Shown here: in pieces, positions 1 through 8,015 of the stretch
How the letters are laid out: every line of letters starts with the position of its first letter
Position numbering within the stretch: the first letter of the stretch is position 1
From: JALOTE01 sp031422195
Lineage (GTDB): Bacteria; Pseudomonadota; Alphaproteobacteria; Rhizobiales; Rhizobiaceae
Assembly: GCA_031422195.1 (NCBI GenBank)
Contig: JANOPZ010000003.1
Span: 1-12,754, forward strand
DNA: 12,754 nt
Direction: 5' to 3'
Notes under the pieces: model-generated
The model's database searches: none
What the model saw: the letters and a program-made list of their open reading frames with translations, nothing else
What the model was told of the DNA's origin: nothing
Made by a program: the position numbers and the translations under genes

Positions 1-1
1 C

Positions 2-1624
2 TTTACCTTCGCCATGCTCATGCTGGTAACATCCAATAACCTGATCCAAATGTTCTTTGGCTGGGAAGGCGTTGGTCTTGCATCTTATTTGTTGATCGGC
101 TTCTGGTACAAAAAACCAACCGCAAATGCCGCCGCGATGAAAGCGTTTATCGTCAACCGTGTTGGCGATTTTGGCTACGCGCTTGGCATTTTTGGAATTT
201 TTGTTGTGTTTGGCTCAGTCAATTTTGACGTGATCTTTGCCAATGCACAAAGCTTTTTGGCGGGCGGTGCGGAAGGCGAGATCTACCTTAAATTCCTCTG
301 GCTTGAGCTAAGCCGCGAAGGCACAGTCACCTTACTGTGTTTGCTGTTGTTCATGGGCGCAATGGGCAAATCTGCACAAGTTCCGCTGCATACTTGGCTA
401 CCCGACGCGATGGAAGGGCCAACGCCGGTTTCCGCGCTCATTCATGCTGCAACGATGGTGACGGCTGGCGTGTTTCTTGTTGCGCGTATGTCCCCTCTGT
501 TTGAGCTGTCACATACCGCTTTGCTCGTTGTGACAATCGTCGGCGCGATAACGGCGTTCTTCGCTGCTACCGTTGGCTTGGTGCAAAACGACATTAAACG
601 CGTGATTGCCTATTCGACCTGTTCGCAGCTCGGCTACATGTTTGTTGCGCTTGGCATTGGCGCATATGGCGCTGCTATTTTTCATCTTTTCACACACGCA
701 TTTTTCAAAGCACTGCTTTTCTTAGGTGCAGGGTCAGTCATTCATGCTGTTGATGGCGAACAGGATATGCGCCGTATGGGCGGCTTGCGTAAACATATCC
801 CGACTACCTATTGGATGATGGTGATCGGCACTATTGCACTCACCGGTGTCGGCGTTCCGCTGACTGTAATTGGAACGGCAGGTTTCTCCTCCAAAGATGC
901 CATCATTGAGTCTGCCTTTGCGGCTTCACATTCAAGTGCACATATATTCGCGTTTGTTATTTTGGTCGTCGCAGCTCTTATGACCAGCTTTTACTCATGG
1001 CGCTTGATCTTTATGACGTTTCACGGCGAGCCGCGCGCCAGCCATGATGTCATGCATCACGTGCATGAAAGCCCGATGATAATGCTGGTGCCGCTGTTTG
1101 TACTTGCCATTGGAGCGCTGTTTTCTGGCATTGTGTTCCACGATTATTTCTATGGCCATCACTTCCAAGATTTCTGGAAGGGCGCACTGTTCTTATTGCC
1201 TGATAACAAGCTGCTGGAAGAATTCCACGAAGTGCCAACATGGGTGAAATTTTCACCGTTTGTCGCAATGGTGACCGGTTTTCTTCTGGCTTACTGGATG
1301 TATATCCGCGCGCCGGAAGTGCCGAAGGAAATTGCCAAATCACAGTCCGGGCTTTACGCCTTTTTGTTGAACAAATGGTACTTTGACGAGCTTTATGATT
1401 ACTTGTTTGTGCGTCCTGCCAAGGCACTGGGTCACTTTTTGTGGAAGCAAGGTGATGGTCGCGTGATCGATGGTCTTGGCGCAGATGGCATAGCAGCCCG
1501 TGTGCAGGATTTAACGGGCCGCGCTGTCAAACTGCAATCAGGTTACCTCTATCATTATGCCTTCGCGATGCTTTTGGGTGTTGCCGGGCTTGTTACGTGG
1601 ATGCTGGCCGGGGGCGCGTTTTAA
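2..1624 (+). CDS. nuoL: NADH-quinone oxidoreductase subunit L (5' end outside window)
   Basis: This is the distal antiporter-like membrane subunit of respiratory complex I, which couples NADH:quinone electron transfer to proton pumping across the inner membrane. The reading frame is open from base 2. The first in-frame ATG (14) lies inside the conserved block before FFGWEGVGLASYL, so it is not the start. About 120 N-terminal residues are probably missing, judged from a usual family length near 650. Visible signatures are the glutamate of GWEGVG (codon at 65-67, the pump glutamate of TM5), the block KSAQVPLHTWLPDAMEG with its conserved lysine (codon 368-370), a conserved histidine in SALIHAAT, and NDIKRVIAYST. 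The C-terminal part carries the extra helices typical of NuoL after the 14-helix core. The stop lies 3 bases before nuoM. The assignment is secure; only the 5' end is lost to the window edge. Confidence 0.97.
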   Translation, partial: FTFAMLMLVTSNNLIQMFFGWEGVGLASYLLIGFWYKKPTANAAAMKAFIVNRVGDFGYALGIFGIFVVFGSVNFDVIFANAQSFLAGGAEGEIYLKFLWLELSREGTVTLLCLLLFMGAMGKSAQVPLHTWLPDAMEGPTPVSALIHAATMVTAGVFLVARMSPLFELSHTALLVVTIVGAITAFFAATVGLVQNDIKRVIAYSTCSQLGYMFVALGIGAYGAAIFHLFTHAFFKALLFLGAGSVIHAVDGEQDMRRMGGLRKHIPTTYWMMVIGTIALTGVGVPLTVIGTAGFSSKDAIIESAFAASHSSAHIFAFVILVVAALMTSFYSWRLIFMTFHGEPRASHDVMHHVHESPMIMLVPLFVLAIGALFSGIVFHDYFYGHHFQDFWKGALFLLPDNKLLEEFHEVPTWVKFSPFVAMVTGFLLAYWMYIRAPEVPKEIAKSQSGLYAFLLNKWYFDELYDYLFVRPAKALGHFLWKQGDGRVIDGLGADGIAARVQDLTGRAVKLQSGYLYHYAFAMLLGVAGLVTWMLAGGAF

Positions 1625-1627
1625 GCC

Positions 1628-3154
1628 ATGACTGATTGGCCAATTCTTTCAACAATCACGTTTGCGCCTTTGATCGGCGTTGTCTTGATGCTTTTCATCA
1701 CGGGCGATGACGCAAACGCGCGGCGCAATATCAAAATGATTGCGCTGCTGGTTACAAGCTTCGTGTTTTTAGTGTCTCTTTGGATTTGGGTTGGCTTTGA
1801 TAATGCCAACCCTGACTTTCAATTTGTCGAAAAAGCAAGCTGGCTTGGCAGCGGTGGCATAGGCGATATAAGCTACCATATGGGCGTTGACGGCATTTCA
1901 ATGCCATTCGTTATTCTGACAACATTTTTGATGCCTATTTGTGTGCTGGCATCGTGGGAAGCTATCGAGCACCGCATCAAAGCCTATATGATTGCGTTTC
2001 TCCTGCTCGAAACACTGATGATCGGCGTGTTTTGCGCACTCGATATTTTCCTGTTTTATGTTTTGTTCGAAGCTGGCCTTATTCCGATGTTCATCATTAT
2101 TGGTGTTTGGGGCGGCAAGCGCCGCGTTTATGCGTCGTTCAAGTTTTTCCTGTTCACTTTGCTTGGCTCAGTGCTCATGCTGCTCGCCATCATGGCAATG
2201 TATTGGCAGGCCGGCACAACCGACATTCGAGCGCTGCTGGTTTATGATTTTCCGGCGGAAATGCAGACTTGGTTGTGGCTGGCTTTCTTTGCCTCATTCG
2301 CGGTGAAGATGCCGATGTGGCCCGTGCATACTTGGCTTCCTGACGCCCATGTGGAAGCGCCGACGGCGGGCTCTGTGATTTTGGCGGGCGTGTTGCTGAA
2401 AATGGGCGGCTATGGCTTCCTGCGGTTCTCGTTACCGATGTTTCCGCTCGCCTCAGTTGATTTTGCCCCAATGGTCTTCACGCTTTCGATTATCGCAATC
2501 ATCTACACGTCTCTCGTGGCCCTCATGCAGGAAGACATGAAAAAGCTGATAGCCTATTCATCAGTCGCCCATATGGGCTTTGTTACGATGGGCATTTTCA
2601 CGCTTAACATGCAAGGCGTGCAGGGCGCGGTTTTCCAAATGGTCAGCCATGGTTTTATTTCCGGCGCATTATTTTTGTGTGTGGGCGTTGTCTACGACCG
2701 GCTCCACACCCGCGAAATTTCTGCTTACGGCGGCTTGGTCACCAATATGCCGAAATATGCCGTGGTTTTTCTGATTTTAACCATGGCCAATGTTGGGCTG
2801 CCCGGCACATCAGGGTTTGTAGGTGAGTTTCTTACATTAATGGGCGCATTCAAAGCCAACACTTGGGTGGCGTTTTTTGCAACCACCGGCGTGGTCTTGT
2901 CAGCCGCTTACGCGCTGTGGCTTTATCGCCGCGTGGTGTTTGGCGAACTCACCAAAGACAGCGTTAAGTCCATGTTTGATTTATCAACGCGCGAAAAAAC
3001 GATTATTTACCCTCTTGTCTTTCTCACCTTGTTTTACGGCATCTATCCAACACCTATTTTAGACGCGACAGCTGCATCGGTTGATGCACTTGTTACCAGC
3101 GTTCAACATTCCATTGATAGCGCTGCTGTGGCAGTGCCAGCACCGACGAACTGA
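1628..3154 (+). CDS. nuoM: NADH-quinone oxidoreductase subunit M
   Basis: This is the second antiporter-like proton-pumping subunit of complex I, with 508 residues, close to the normal family length. It is polytopic, with hydrophobic segments along its whole length. The family signatures are intact: glutamate 148 in the LFYVLFEAGLIPMF segment (matching the essential TM5 glutamate), lysine 227 in VKMPMWPVHTWLPDAHVEAP, lysine 258 in GVLLKMGGYG, and the QEDMKKLIAYSSVAHMG block typical of the Mrp/NuoL-M-N fold. The ATG comes 3 bases after the nuoL stop, and the first residues match other NuoM N-termini. No strong Shine-Dalgarno sequence is visible, so translation is probably coupled to nuoL. Nothing is missing or broken. 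Confidence 0.98.
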   Translation: MTDWPILSTITFAPLIGVVLMLFITGDDANARRNIKMIALLVTSFVFLVSLWIWVGFDNANPDFQFVEKASWLGSGGIGDISYHMGVDGISMPFVILTTFLMPICVLASWEAIEHRIKAYMIAFLLLETLMIGVFCALDIFLFYVLFEAGLIPMFIIIGVWGGKRRVYASFKFFLFTLLGSVLMLLAIMAMYWQAGTTDIRALLVYDFPAEMQTWLWLAFFASFAVKMPMWPVHTWLPDAHVEAPTAGSVILAGVLLKMGGYGFLRFSLPMFPLASVDFAPMVFTLSIIAIIYTSLVALMQEDMKKLIAYSSVAHMGFVTMGIFTLNMQGVQGAVFQMVSHGFISGALFLCVGVVYDRLHTREISAYGGLVTNMPKYAVVFLILTMANVGLPGTSGFVGEFLTLMGAFKANTWVAFFATTGVVLSAAYALWLYRRVVFGELTKDSVKSMFDLSTREKTIIYPLVFLTLFYGIYPTPILDATAASVDALVTSVQHSIDSAAVAVPAPTN

Positions 3155-3165
3155 GCGGAACCCCC

Positions 3166-4608
3166 ATGCCACTTGATTTCACCGCCAGTTTAGCAGTCCT
3201 CGCGCCGGAGTTATTCGTTGCCATTGGTGCAATGGTTTTGTTGATGATCGGCGTTTTTTCAAAGTCTGAAAATGTAAGCGCAACCATCACCACACTGGCG
3301 GCATTTGTCTTGTTTGTGGCTTTGGTGATGGTTTTGTTGGTATCGCCAGATGGCGCTGCCTTCGGCAAGGCCTTTGTCACAGATGCGTTTTCGCGCTTTA
3401 TGAAAACCCTTGTATTGGTTGGTGCTCTCGTAACGCTTCTGATGTCAGCTGGTTTTGCCAAATCTGAAAACCTCAATAAATTTGAGTTTCCAGTCCTTGT
3501 GCTGCTCTCCACACTTGGCATGATGATGATGACATCTGCCAATGATATGTTGGCGCTTTATATGGGCCTCGAACTGCAATCCTTGGCGCTTTATGTTGTT
3601 GCTGCCATCAAGCGCGATTCCCAAAAGGCGACAGAAGCCGGCCTCAAATATTTTGTGCTGGGCGCGCTGTCGTCCGGCATGCTGCTGTACGGCATTTCAC
3701 TGATCTATGGTTTTACCGGCCATATTGAGTTTGGCCAAATTGCAACGGCTTTATCTGGCGGCGAACGTCAGCTTGGTTTTGTGATTGGCTTGGTTTTTGT
3801 GTTGTCTGGCTTGGCGTTCAAAATTTCAGCTGTGCCGTTTCACATGTGGACGCCCGATGTCTATGAAGGTGCGCCTACGCCTGTAACGGCCTTCTTTGCC
3901 GCGGCACCCAAAATGGCGGCAATGGCATTGATCACCCGCGTGGTAATCGAGGCGTTCGAGCCTGTTGCGCGCGATTGGCAGCAGGTCATTATCTTCATCT
4001 CAATTGCTTCAATGGGCCTCGGTGCTTTTGCCGCAATTGGCCAAAAGAACATGAAACGCCTGATGGCCTACTCTTCCATCGGCCATATGGGTTTTGCGTT
4101 GGTTGGTTTAGCGGCAGCCTCAATGGTTGGCGTGCGCGGTGTTGCGCTTTATATGCTGATCTATCTTGTGATGACACTCGGCACATTCGCAGTCATTCTC
4201 GCCATGCGCCGCAATAATGCTGTGGTTGAAAACATTGATGATTTGGCCGGCTTGGCTACGACCAACCCGATTATCGCTACGATGATGACCATTTTGATGT
4301 TCTCGCTCGCTGGCATCCCGCCGCTCGCGGGCTTCATGGCTAAGTGGTATGTATTCCTCGCTGCTGTTCAAGCTGGCCTTTGGCCTCTCGCAATCCTCGG
4401 CGTGTTGGCATCGGTGGTTGGCGCGTTTTACTATCTGCGCGTCATTAAAGTCATGTGGTTTGACCAGCCGGTTTCGGGCCCGCTTCAGCCAATGGGTTTT
4501 GATTTGAAACTTGTGCTCGGCGTTTCTGCGGCATTCACACTGCTGTTCATTCTGATGGCCGGCCCATTTGGCAATGCCGCCGAAACTGCGGCAAAATCCC
4601 TATTTTGA
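3166..4608 (+). CDS. nuoN: NADH-quinone oxidoreductase subunit N
   Basis: This is the third antiporter-like proton channel subunit of complex I, 480 residues, full length. Key residues expected for the pump are present: glutamate 136 (in MGLELQSLALY), lysine 219 (in LAFKISAVPFHMWTPDVYEG), lysine 249 (in AAAPKMAAMA) and lysine 393 (in GFMAKWYVF). The block NMKRLMAYSSIGHMGF is characteristic of the family. The gene starts 11 bases after nuoM. A weak GCGGAA Shine-Dalgarno-like run sits just upstream, and no better start is nearby. The stop codon overlaps the birA start (TGATG). It is the last nuo gene of the cluster; in alphaproteobacteria birA usually follows here. Confidence 0.98.
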   Translation: MPLDFTASLAVLAPELFVAIGAMVLLMIGVFSKSENVSATITTLAAFVLFVALVMVLLVSPDGAAFGKAFVTDAFSRFMKTLVLVGALVTLLMSAGFAKSENLNKFEFPVLVLLSTLGMMMMTSANDMLALYMGLELQSLALYVVAAIKRDSQKATEAGLKYFVLGALSSGMLLYGISLIYGFTGHIEFGQIATALSGGERQLGFVIGLVFVLSGLAFKISAVPFHMWTPDVYEGAPTPVTAFFAAAPKMAAMALITRVVIEAFEPVARDWQQVIIFISIASMGLGAFAAIGQKNMKRLMAYSSIGHMGFALVGLAAASMVGVRGVALYMLIYLVMTLGTFAVILAMRRNNAVVENIDDLAGLATTNPIIATMMTILMFSLAGIPPLAGFMAKWYVFLAAVQAGLWPLAILGVLASVVGAFYYLRVIKVMWFDQPVSGPLQPMGFDLKLVLGVSAAFTLLFILMAGPFGNAAETAAKSLF

Positions 4609-5396
4609 TGTCTTTTCAGCTTTCACCGGAAGCGCAAAATCAGGGCTACCGGCTGGAAGGCCACGATACTATCAGCTCTACCAATATGTTGGCGCTGGAA
4701 CGCGCCAAGTCTGGCGACCAAGGCCGCTTATGGATTGCAGCCCTAAAACAAGAGGCGGGCAGGGGCCGCCGCAACCGTGTCTGGGAAAGCCCGCACGGCA
4801 ATCTGGCAGCGACACTTTTGTACATTCACCATGGCGATATGAATCAGGTGGCGACGCTGGGTTTCGTAGCAGGCTTAGCCCTTAAAGAAGCACTGGATGC
4901 AGTTGCGCCGCGCTACGGCAAATTTGCGCTAAAATGGCCGAATGATGTTTTGGCTGACGGCAAGAAGGTGTCCGGCATTTTGCTAGAATCAGTCGCCCTG
5001 CAAAATGGCGGCTTGGGCATAGCAATTGGTATTGGCGTTAACATTATCGCCTATCCGCCTCAGACGCCATTTCCTGCCACCAGCCTTGCTGCTGAAGGCG
5101 TCAATGCATCAGCTGAACTGGTGTTTTTGGCGCTTAGCGATGCGTGGGTGACTTTGTTCAGGGTATGGAATAATGGTTCGGGCTTGGATGCCATTCGCAA
5201 GCGCTGGCTGCATCACGCGGCCGGTCTTGGCTCTGAAATTGCGTTAAATCACAACGGAAACGTGCTGCGCGGGCGTTTTGAGACAATAGATGCTGATTGC
5301 CGCATTGTTATTCGTGGCGATCAGGGCTTAGTGCACCACATTAATGCTGGCGACGTTTATTTTGGCTCCACTGCCTCAGTGAAAGCCGAACCATAA
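4608..5396 (+). CDS. birA: Biotin--[acetyl-CoA-carboxylase] ligase, monofunctional (no HTH domain)
   Basis: This enzyme activates biotin to biotinyl-5'-AMP and transfers it to a lysine of biotin carboxyl carrier domains, such as those of acetyl-CoA and propionyl-CoA carboxylases. It is cytosolic. The ATG at 4608 overlaps the nuoN stop by one base and gives 262 residues; a TTG three bases earlier is possible but less likely. The catalytic core fills the protein: STN at 24-26, the biotin/ATP loop GRGRRNRVWES at 51-61 (family form GRGRxGRxW), KWPNDVL at 109-115, KVSGILLE at 120-127 and GIGVN at 141-145, followed by a small C-terminal domain. There is no N-terminal helix-turn-helix, so it should not repress biotin genes as the E. 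coli protein does. It is probably coupled to nuoN and lies 16 bases before rnj. Confidence 0.95.
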   Translation: MSFQLSPEAQNQGYRLEGHDTISSTNMLALERAKSGDQGRLWIAALKQEAGRGRRNRVWESPHGNLAATLLYIHHGDMNQVATLGFVAGLALKEALDAVAPRYGKFALKWPNDVLADGKKVSGILLESVALQNGGLGIAIGIGVNIIAYPPQTPFPATSLAAEGVNASAELVFLALSDAWVTLFRVWNNGSGLDAIRKRWLHHAAGLGSEIALNHNGNVLRGRFETIDADCRIVIRGDQGLVHHINAGDVYFGSTASVKAEP

Positions 5397-5412
5397 GGGA
5401 CTGAAGTTTTAC

Positions 5413-7083
5413 ATGACCACATCAAACAGCAATGAACTCGTATTTGTGCCGCTTGGCGGCGTCGGCGAAATCGGCATGAATTTCGCCCTTTACGGATTTG
5501 GCAGCGGCAAAAAACGTGAATGGATCATCGTCGATTGTGGCGTGTCCTTTCCCGGGCCGGATATGCCGGGCGCGGATCTCGTCTTGCCAGATATTACCTT
5601 TGCGCTGTCTGTGCTGCCGCAAATTAAAGCAATGATCATTACCCACGCCCATGAAGATCATTATGGCGCGATCCTGTCATTGTGGCCAAAACTTAAACTT
5701 CCCGTGTACATGACGCCGTTTGGCGCTGGCATGCTAGAATCCAAGGCCAAGGGTGAACATGGCGCGCCGGAAGTACCGGTCACAGTTTATCGGTCAGGTG
5801 AGCGCTTCAAAGTGGGCGTATTTGAAATTGAAGCCATTTCGATGGCCCATTCAATTCCTGAGCCCATGGCACTTGCCATTCGCACTCCCGCAGGAACTGT
5901 GGTTCATACTGGCGATTGGAAAATTGACGCAGCGCCTGCCATTTTGCCTAAAACCGATGAAAACCGCTTACGTGAAATTGGTGATGAAGGCGTGCTGGCT
6001 CTGGTATGCGACAGCACGAATGCGATGCGCGAAGGCAGTTCGCCAACCGAAGCCGCAGTTGCAAAGGGTCTTGCCGAAGTCATTGGAAAAGCCACCGGCC
6101 GCGTTGCCATCTCGACATTTTCTTCCAATGTTGGCCGTATTCGGTCAATTGCAATTGCTGCCGCTGAAGTTGGCCGTCAGGTCATCGTCGTTGGCCGCTC
6201 ATTGAAGCGCGTCATCGATGTGGCTGACGAGCTTGGTTATTTTGACGGTATTCCGGCGTTCTTGGATGAAATGGAATATGGCATGGTGCCCCGCAACAAA
6301 ACTGTTGTGCTCTGCACAGGCAGCCAGGGCGAGCCGCGCGCCGCTTTGGCTAAACTTGCCAAAGGCGAAATGCGCAATGTCACGCTGAACCCTGATGACA
6401 CGGTGGTGTTTTCTTCGCGAACAATTCCGGGCAATGAGCGCGCGATTTTGGGTATTAAAAACGCACTGATTGATATGGGCGTTAAAGTTGTTGAAGACAG
6501 CGATGCTCTTGTACATGTGTCTGGTCACCCGCGCCGCGACGAACTGCGCCAAATGTATTCGTGGGTACGCCCGAAAATTGCAGTACCGGTGCATGGCGAA
6601 GCCGCGCATTTGACAGCGCATGGCTTGCTTGCATTGGAGTGCGGCGTGCCGAAAGTAGGCCGTGTCCGAAATGGCGATATTTTTGTATTTGATGCTGAAA
6701 ACCCGGTCGTGATCGACCAAGTACAACACGGTCGCCATTACAAAGACGGCTCGGTTATTGGCGATGAAGAGCAAACCGGCATTGCCGACCGTCGCAGATT
6801 ATCATTTGCTGGCCATGTGGCCGCCAGCGTCTTGCTCGATGATAAGGGCGATTTGGTGGATGATGTGGAGATAGTCTGCATTGGCCTGCCGCTTGAAGGA
6901 ATTCCCGGCGGCATGGAAAAACTGCTTGGCATAGCCGCACGCGGAGCCGTGCTCTCCATGCCGAAACGTGCGCGCAGTGATCTCGATGCGGTTCAAGAAT
7001 CAGTCCGCCGTTCCATCCGCGCCGCCGCGGAAAAGGCATGGGGCAAAAAACCGGTGACAACCGTCTTTGTGGTGCAACTCTAA
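5413..7083 (+). CDS. rnj: Ribonuclease J (metallo-beta-lactamase/beta-CASP nuclease)
   Basis: Cytosolic ribonuclease with 5'-to-3' exonuclease and endonuclease activity, used in mRNA turnover and rRNA maturation. The 556-residue length is normal. In order it shows the N-terminal beta-lactamase core with GGVGEIGMN (15-23), the zinc-binding HAHEDH (78-83), histidine 146 in SMAHSIPE and aspartate 168 in HTGDWK; the beta-CASP part with CDSTNA (199-204) and CTGSQGEPRA (301-310); SGHPRRDEL (370-378); and a last metal-region histidine in VPVHGEAAH (near 394). A C-terminal domain follows. The ATG at 5413 comes 16 bases after birA, with GGGA about 12 bases upstream. The mce start follows 2 bases after the stop. 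All catalytic residues are present. Alphaproteobacteria commonly carry both RNase J and RNase E; the latter is not in this window. Confidence 0.97.
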   Translation: MTTSNSNELVFVPLGGVGEIGMNFALYGFGSGKKREWIIVDCGVSFPGPDMPGADLVLPDITFALSVLPQIKAMIITHAHEDHYGAILSLWPKLKLPVYMTPFGAGMLESKAKGEHGAPEVPVTVYRSGERFKVGVFEIEAISMAHSIPEPMALAIRTPAGTVVHTGDWKIDAAPAILPKTDENRLREIGDEGVLALVCDSTNAMREGSSPTEAAVAKGLAEVIGKATGRVAISTFSSNVGRIRSIAIAAAEVGRQVIVVGRSLKRVIDVADELGYFDGIPAFLDEMEYGMVPRNKTVVLCTGSQGEPRAALAKLAKGEMRNVTLNPDDTVVFSSRTIPGNERAILGIKNALIDMGVKVVEDSDALVHVSGHPRRDELRQMYSWVRPKIAVPVHGEAAHLTAHGLLALECGVPKVGRVRNGDIFVFDAENPVVIDQVQHGRHYKDGSVIGDEEQTGIADRRRLSFAGHVAASVLLDDKGDLVDDVEIVCIGLPLEGIPGGMEKLLGIAARGAVLSMPKRARSDLDAVQESVRRSIRAAAEKAWGKKPVTTVFVVQL

Positions 7084-7085
7084 CC

Positions 7086-7505
7086 ATGCTGGGGCGCGTC
7101 AATCATATTGCTTTGGCGGTACCGGATTTGGCCGCCGCAGTGGCGAGATATCAAAATACCCTAGGCGCAAAAGTTTCAGAGCGGCAGGAGTTGCCCGATC
7201 ATGGTGTTGCGGTGGTGTTTGTGGACCTCGGCAATACCAAAGTGGAGTTGCTTGAAGCGTGGGGCGAAACGTCTCCGATAGCTGCATTTATGACAAAAAA
7301 CCCGTCGGGTGGTATGCACCATATTTGCTACGAGGTTGCTGACATTCAGGGCGCAAAAGACCATTTAATGGCGGAAGGCGCGCGCGTTTTGGGCGACATC
7401 AAAATTGGAGCGCATGGCAACCCGGTTTTATTTTTGCACCCCAAAGACTTTGACGGCACTTTGATTGAGCTTGAGCAAGTAACTTTAACGAAGGAATTGC
7501 GCTAA
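7086..7505 (+). CDS. mce: Methylmalonyl-CoA epimerase
   Basis: Interconverts (S)- and (R)-methylmalonyl-CoA, the step between propionyl-CoA carboxylase and the B12-dependent methylmalonyl-CoA mutase in propionate, odd-chain fatty acid and branched amino acid breakdown. The protein has 139 residues and belongs to the vicinal oxygen chelate (glyoxalase) fold, with two beta-alpha-beta-beta-beta halves. Likely metal ligands are His7 (GRVNHIA), an acid in TKVELLE (52-57), a histidine in GGMHHICYEV (78-79) and Glu128 (GTLIELE). The frame stays open upstream to 7038 inside rnj, but the ATG at 7086 gives the normal N-terminus MLGRVNHIA and sits 2 bases after the rnj stop. Its stop overlaps the next start (TAATG). 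Placing it with birA fits a functional link through biotin-dependent propionyl-CoA carboxylase; that link is inference. Confidence 0.95.
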   Translation: MLGRVNHIALAVPDLAAAVARYQNTLGAKVSERQELPDHGVAVVFVDLGNTKVELLEAWGETSPIAAFMTKNPSGGMHHICYEVADIQGAKDHLMAEGARVLGDIKIGAHGNPVLFLHPKDFDGTLIELEQVTLTKELR

Positions 7506-7786
7506 TGGCCGTTGGCACTGCAATTGCTATCTATTTTGTGGTTTGGTGGACCGTGCTTTTTGCGGTGCTTCCCTTCGGCATGCGCGCACAACAGGAAGAT
7601 GATTCAATCGTTGAAGGCGCGCCCGCCAGTGCGCCGTCCCGGTCGCATTTTAGCAAAGTTGCTTTTCGCACCACGATTGTCAGCGGCGTATTGTTTGGCA
7701 TGTTCTATTTTGTTTTTGTAACCCTTGGATACACCTTTGCCGATTTACCGTCGATGGTGCCGGAACGGTTTCAAAGCAATAGTTAA
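7505..7786 (+). CDS. DUF1467 family small membrane protein
   Basis: A 93-residue protein of unknown function. It has two hydrophobic helices, about residues 5-26 (AIAIYFVVWWTVLFAVLPF) and 54-76 (TTIVSGVLFGMFYFVFVTLG), joined by a polar loop of about 27 residues rich in acidic residues, Ala and Ser. The N-terminal WWTVLFAVLPFGMR pattern is what I recognise as the DUF1467 signature, a family found mainly in alphaproteobacteria. The ATG overlaps the mce stop by one base, and a good Shine-Dalgarno AAGGA at 7491-7495 supports this start. It is the last gene of the operon, followed 34 bases later by a hairpin terminator. Its place between mce and proS is usual in this group, but no activity can be deduced. 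It is probably an inner-membrane protein. Confidence 0.88.
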   Translation: MAVGTAIAIYFVVWWTVLFAVLPFGMRAQQEDDSIVEGAPASAPSRSHFSKVAFRTTIVSGVLFGMFYFVFVTLGYTFADLPSMVPERFQSNS

Positions 7787-7814
7787 AGAGCCGCCATCAA
7801 CCTCTTCAAATCTA

Positions 7815-7969
7815 ATAAAAAAAGAGGCCCGAAGGCCTCTTTAATATAATACTTCACGCAGTGACCTATTTTCCAGTTTACGGCGGCAGCGACAAGCGCG
7901 CCAAGATCGGATCCTCCCAAGACTTTGACCGCGATTCAGGCAGACCGTGCATAGCGGCTGCTCACATTG
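7815..7969 (-). ncRNA. Candidate small RNA of about 150 nt, family not recognised
   Basis: This minus-strand segment lies between a possible promoter (7975-8015) and a strong UUCG intrinsic terminator. No protein gene on the minus strand accounts for that terminator. The segment is GC-rich (about 7875-7970) between AT-rich flanks, as for a structured RNA. Near its 5' end GCAGCCG can pair with CGGtCTGC as a short hairpin. GCA(AT)GTGA near the 5' end can pair with TCACTGC near the 3' end, closing the molecule. An internal GGGAGG is followed 8 bases later by a TTG opening only an 8-codon frame. A 24-codon frame from an ATG near 7951 has no ribosome binding site. I do not see the SRP, tmRNA or RNase P signatures. 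Size and a closing stem would be compatible with 6S RNA, but I cannot establish that. The 5' end is inferred. Confidence 0.42.
7817..7842. terminator. Bidirectional intrinsic terminator
   Basis: A perfect 9-bp stem, AAAGAGGCC (7821-7829) with GGCCTCTTT (7834-7842), encloses a 4-base loop. Read on the plus strand, the loop is CGAA and the downstream T-run is short (TTT then AATATAAT); it ends the nuo-to-DUF1467 operon. Read on the minus strand, the loop is the very stable UUCG closed by C and G, and the stem runs into seven T residues (complement of the A-run 7817-7823). The minus-strand form is therefore the stronger terminator, which suggests a real transcript arriving from the right. Confidence 0.9.
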
Positions 7970-7974
7970 CCCAA

Positions 7975-8015
7975 AAACTAACCTTCATTTCATCAACTGT
8001 CACGTTAATTGTCAC
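7975..8015 (-). promoter_or_regulatory. Possible minus-strand promoter(s) for the candidate small RNA
   Basis: On the minus strand GTGACA occurs twice, 12 bp apart (complement of TGTCAC at 7998-8003 and 8010-8015). Each matches the -35 consensus TTGACA at five of six bases. The first pairs at exactly 17 bp with TAGTTT (7975-7980), the second at 17 bp with TGAAAT (7987-7992). Either would start a transcript around 7968-7981. The -10 matches are only moderate (three and four of six), so this is a suggestion. Confidence 0.35.

Noticed and set aside
3093..3542. 149-codon minus-strand frame spanning the end of nuoM and start of nuoN
   Set aside because: Composition is Thr/Asn/Ala-rich without motifs, and both sense genes are clearly real.
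6199..6774. 191-codon open frame on the minus strand inside rnj
   Set aside because: It lies wholly opposite a strongly conserved RNase J coding region, has no recognisable domain, and is explained as a shadow of the codon bias of rnj.
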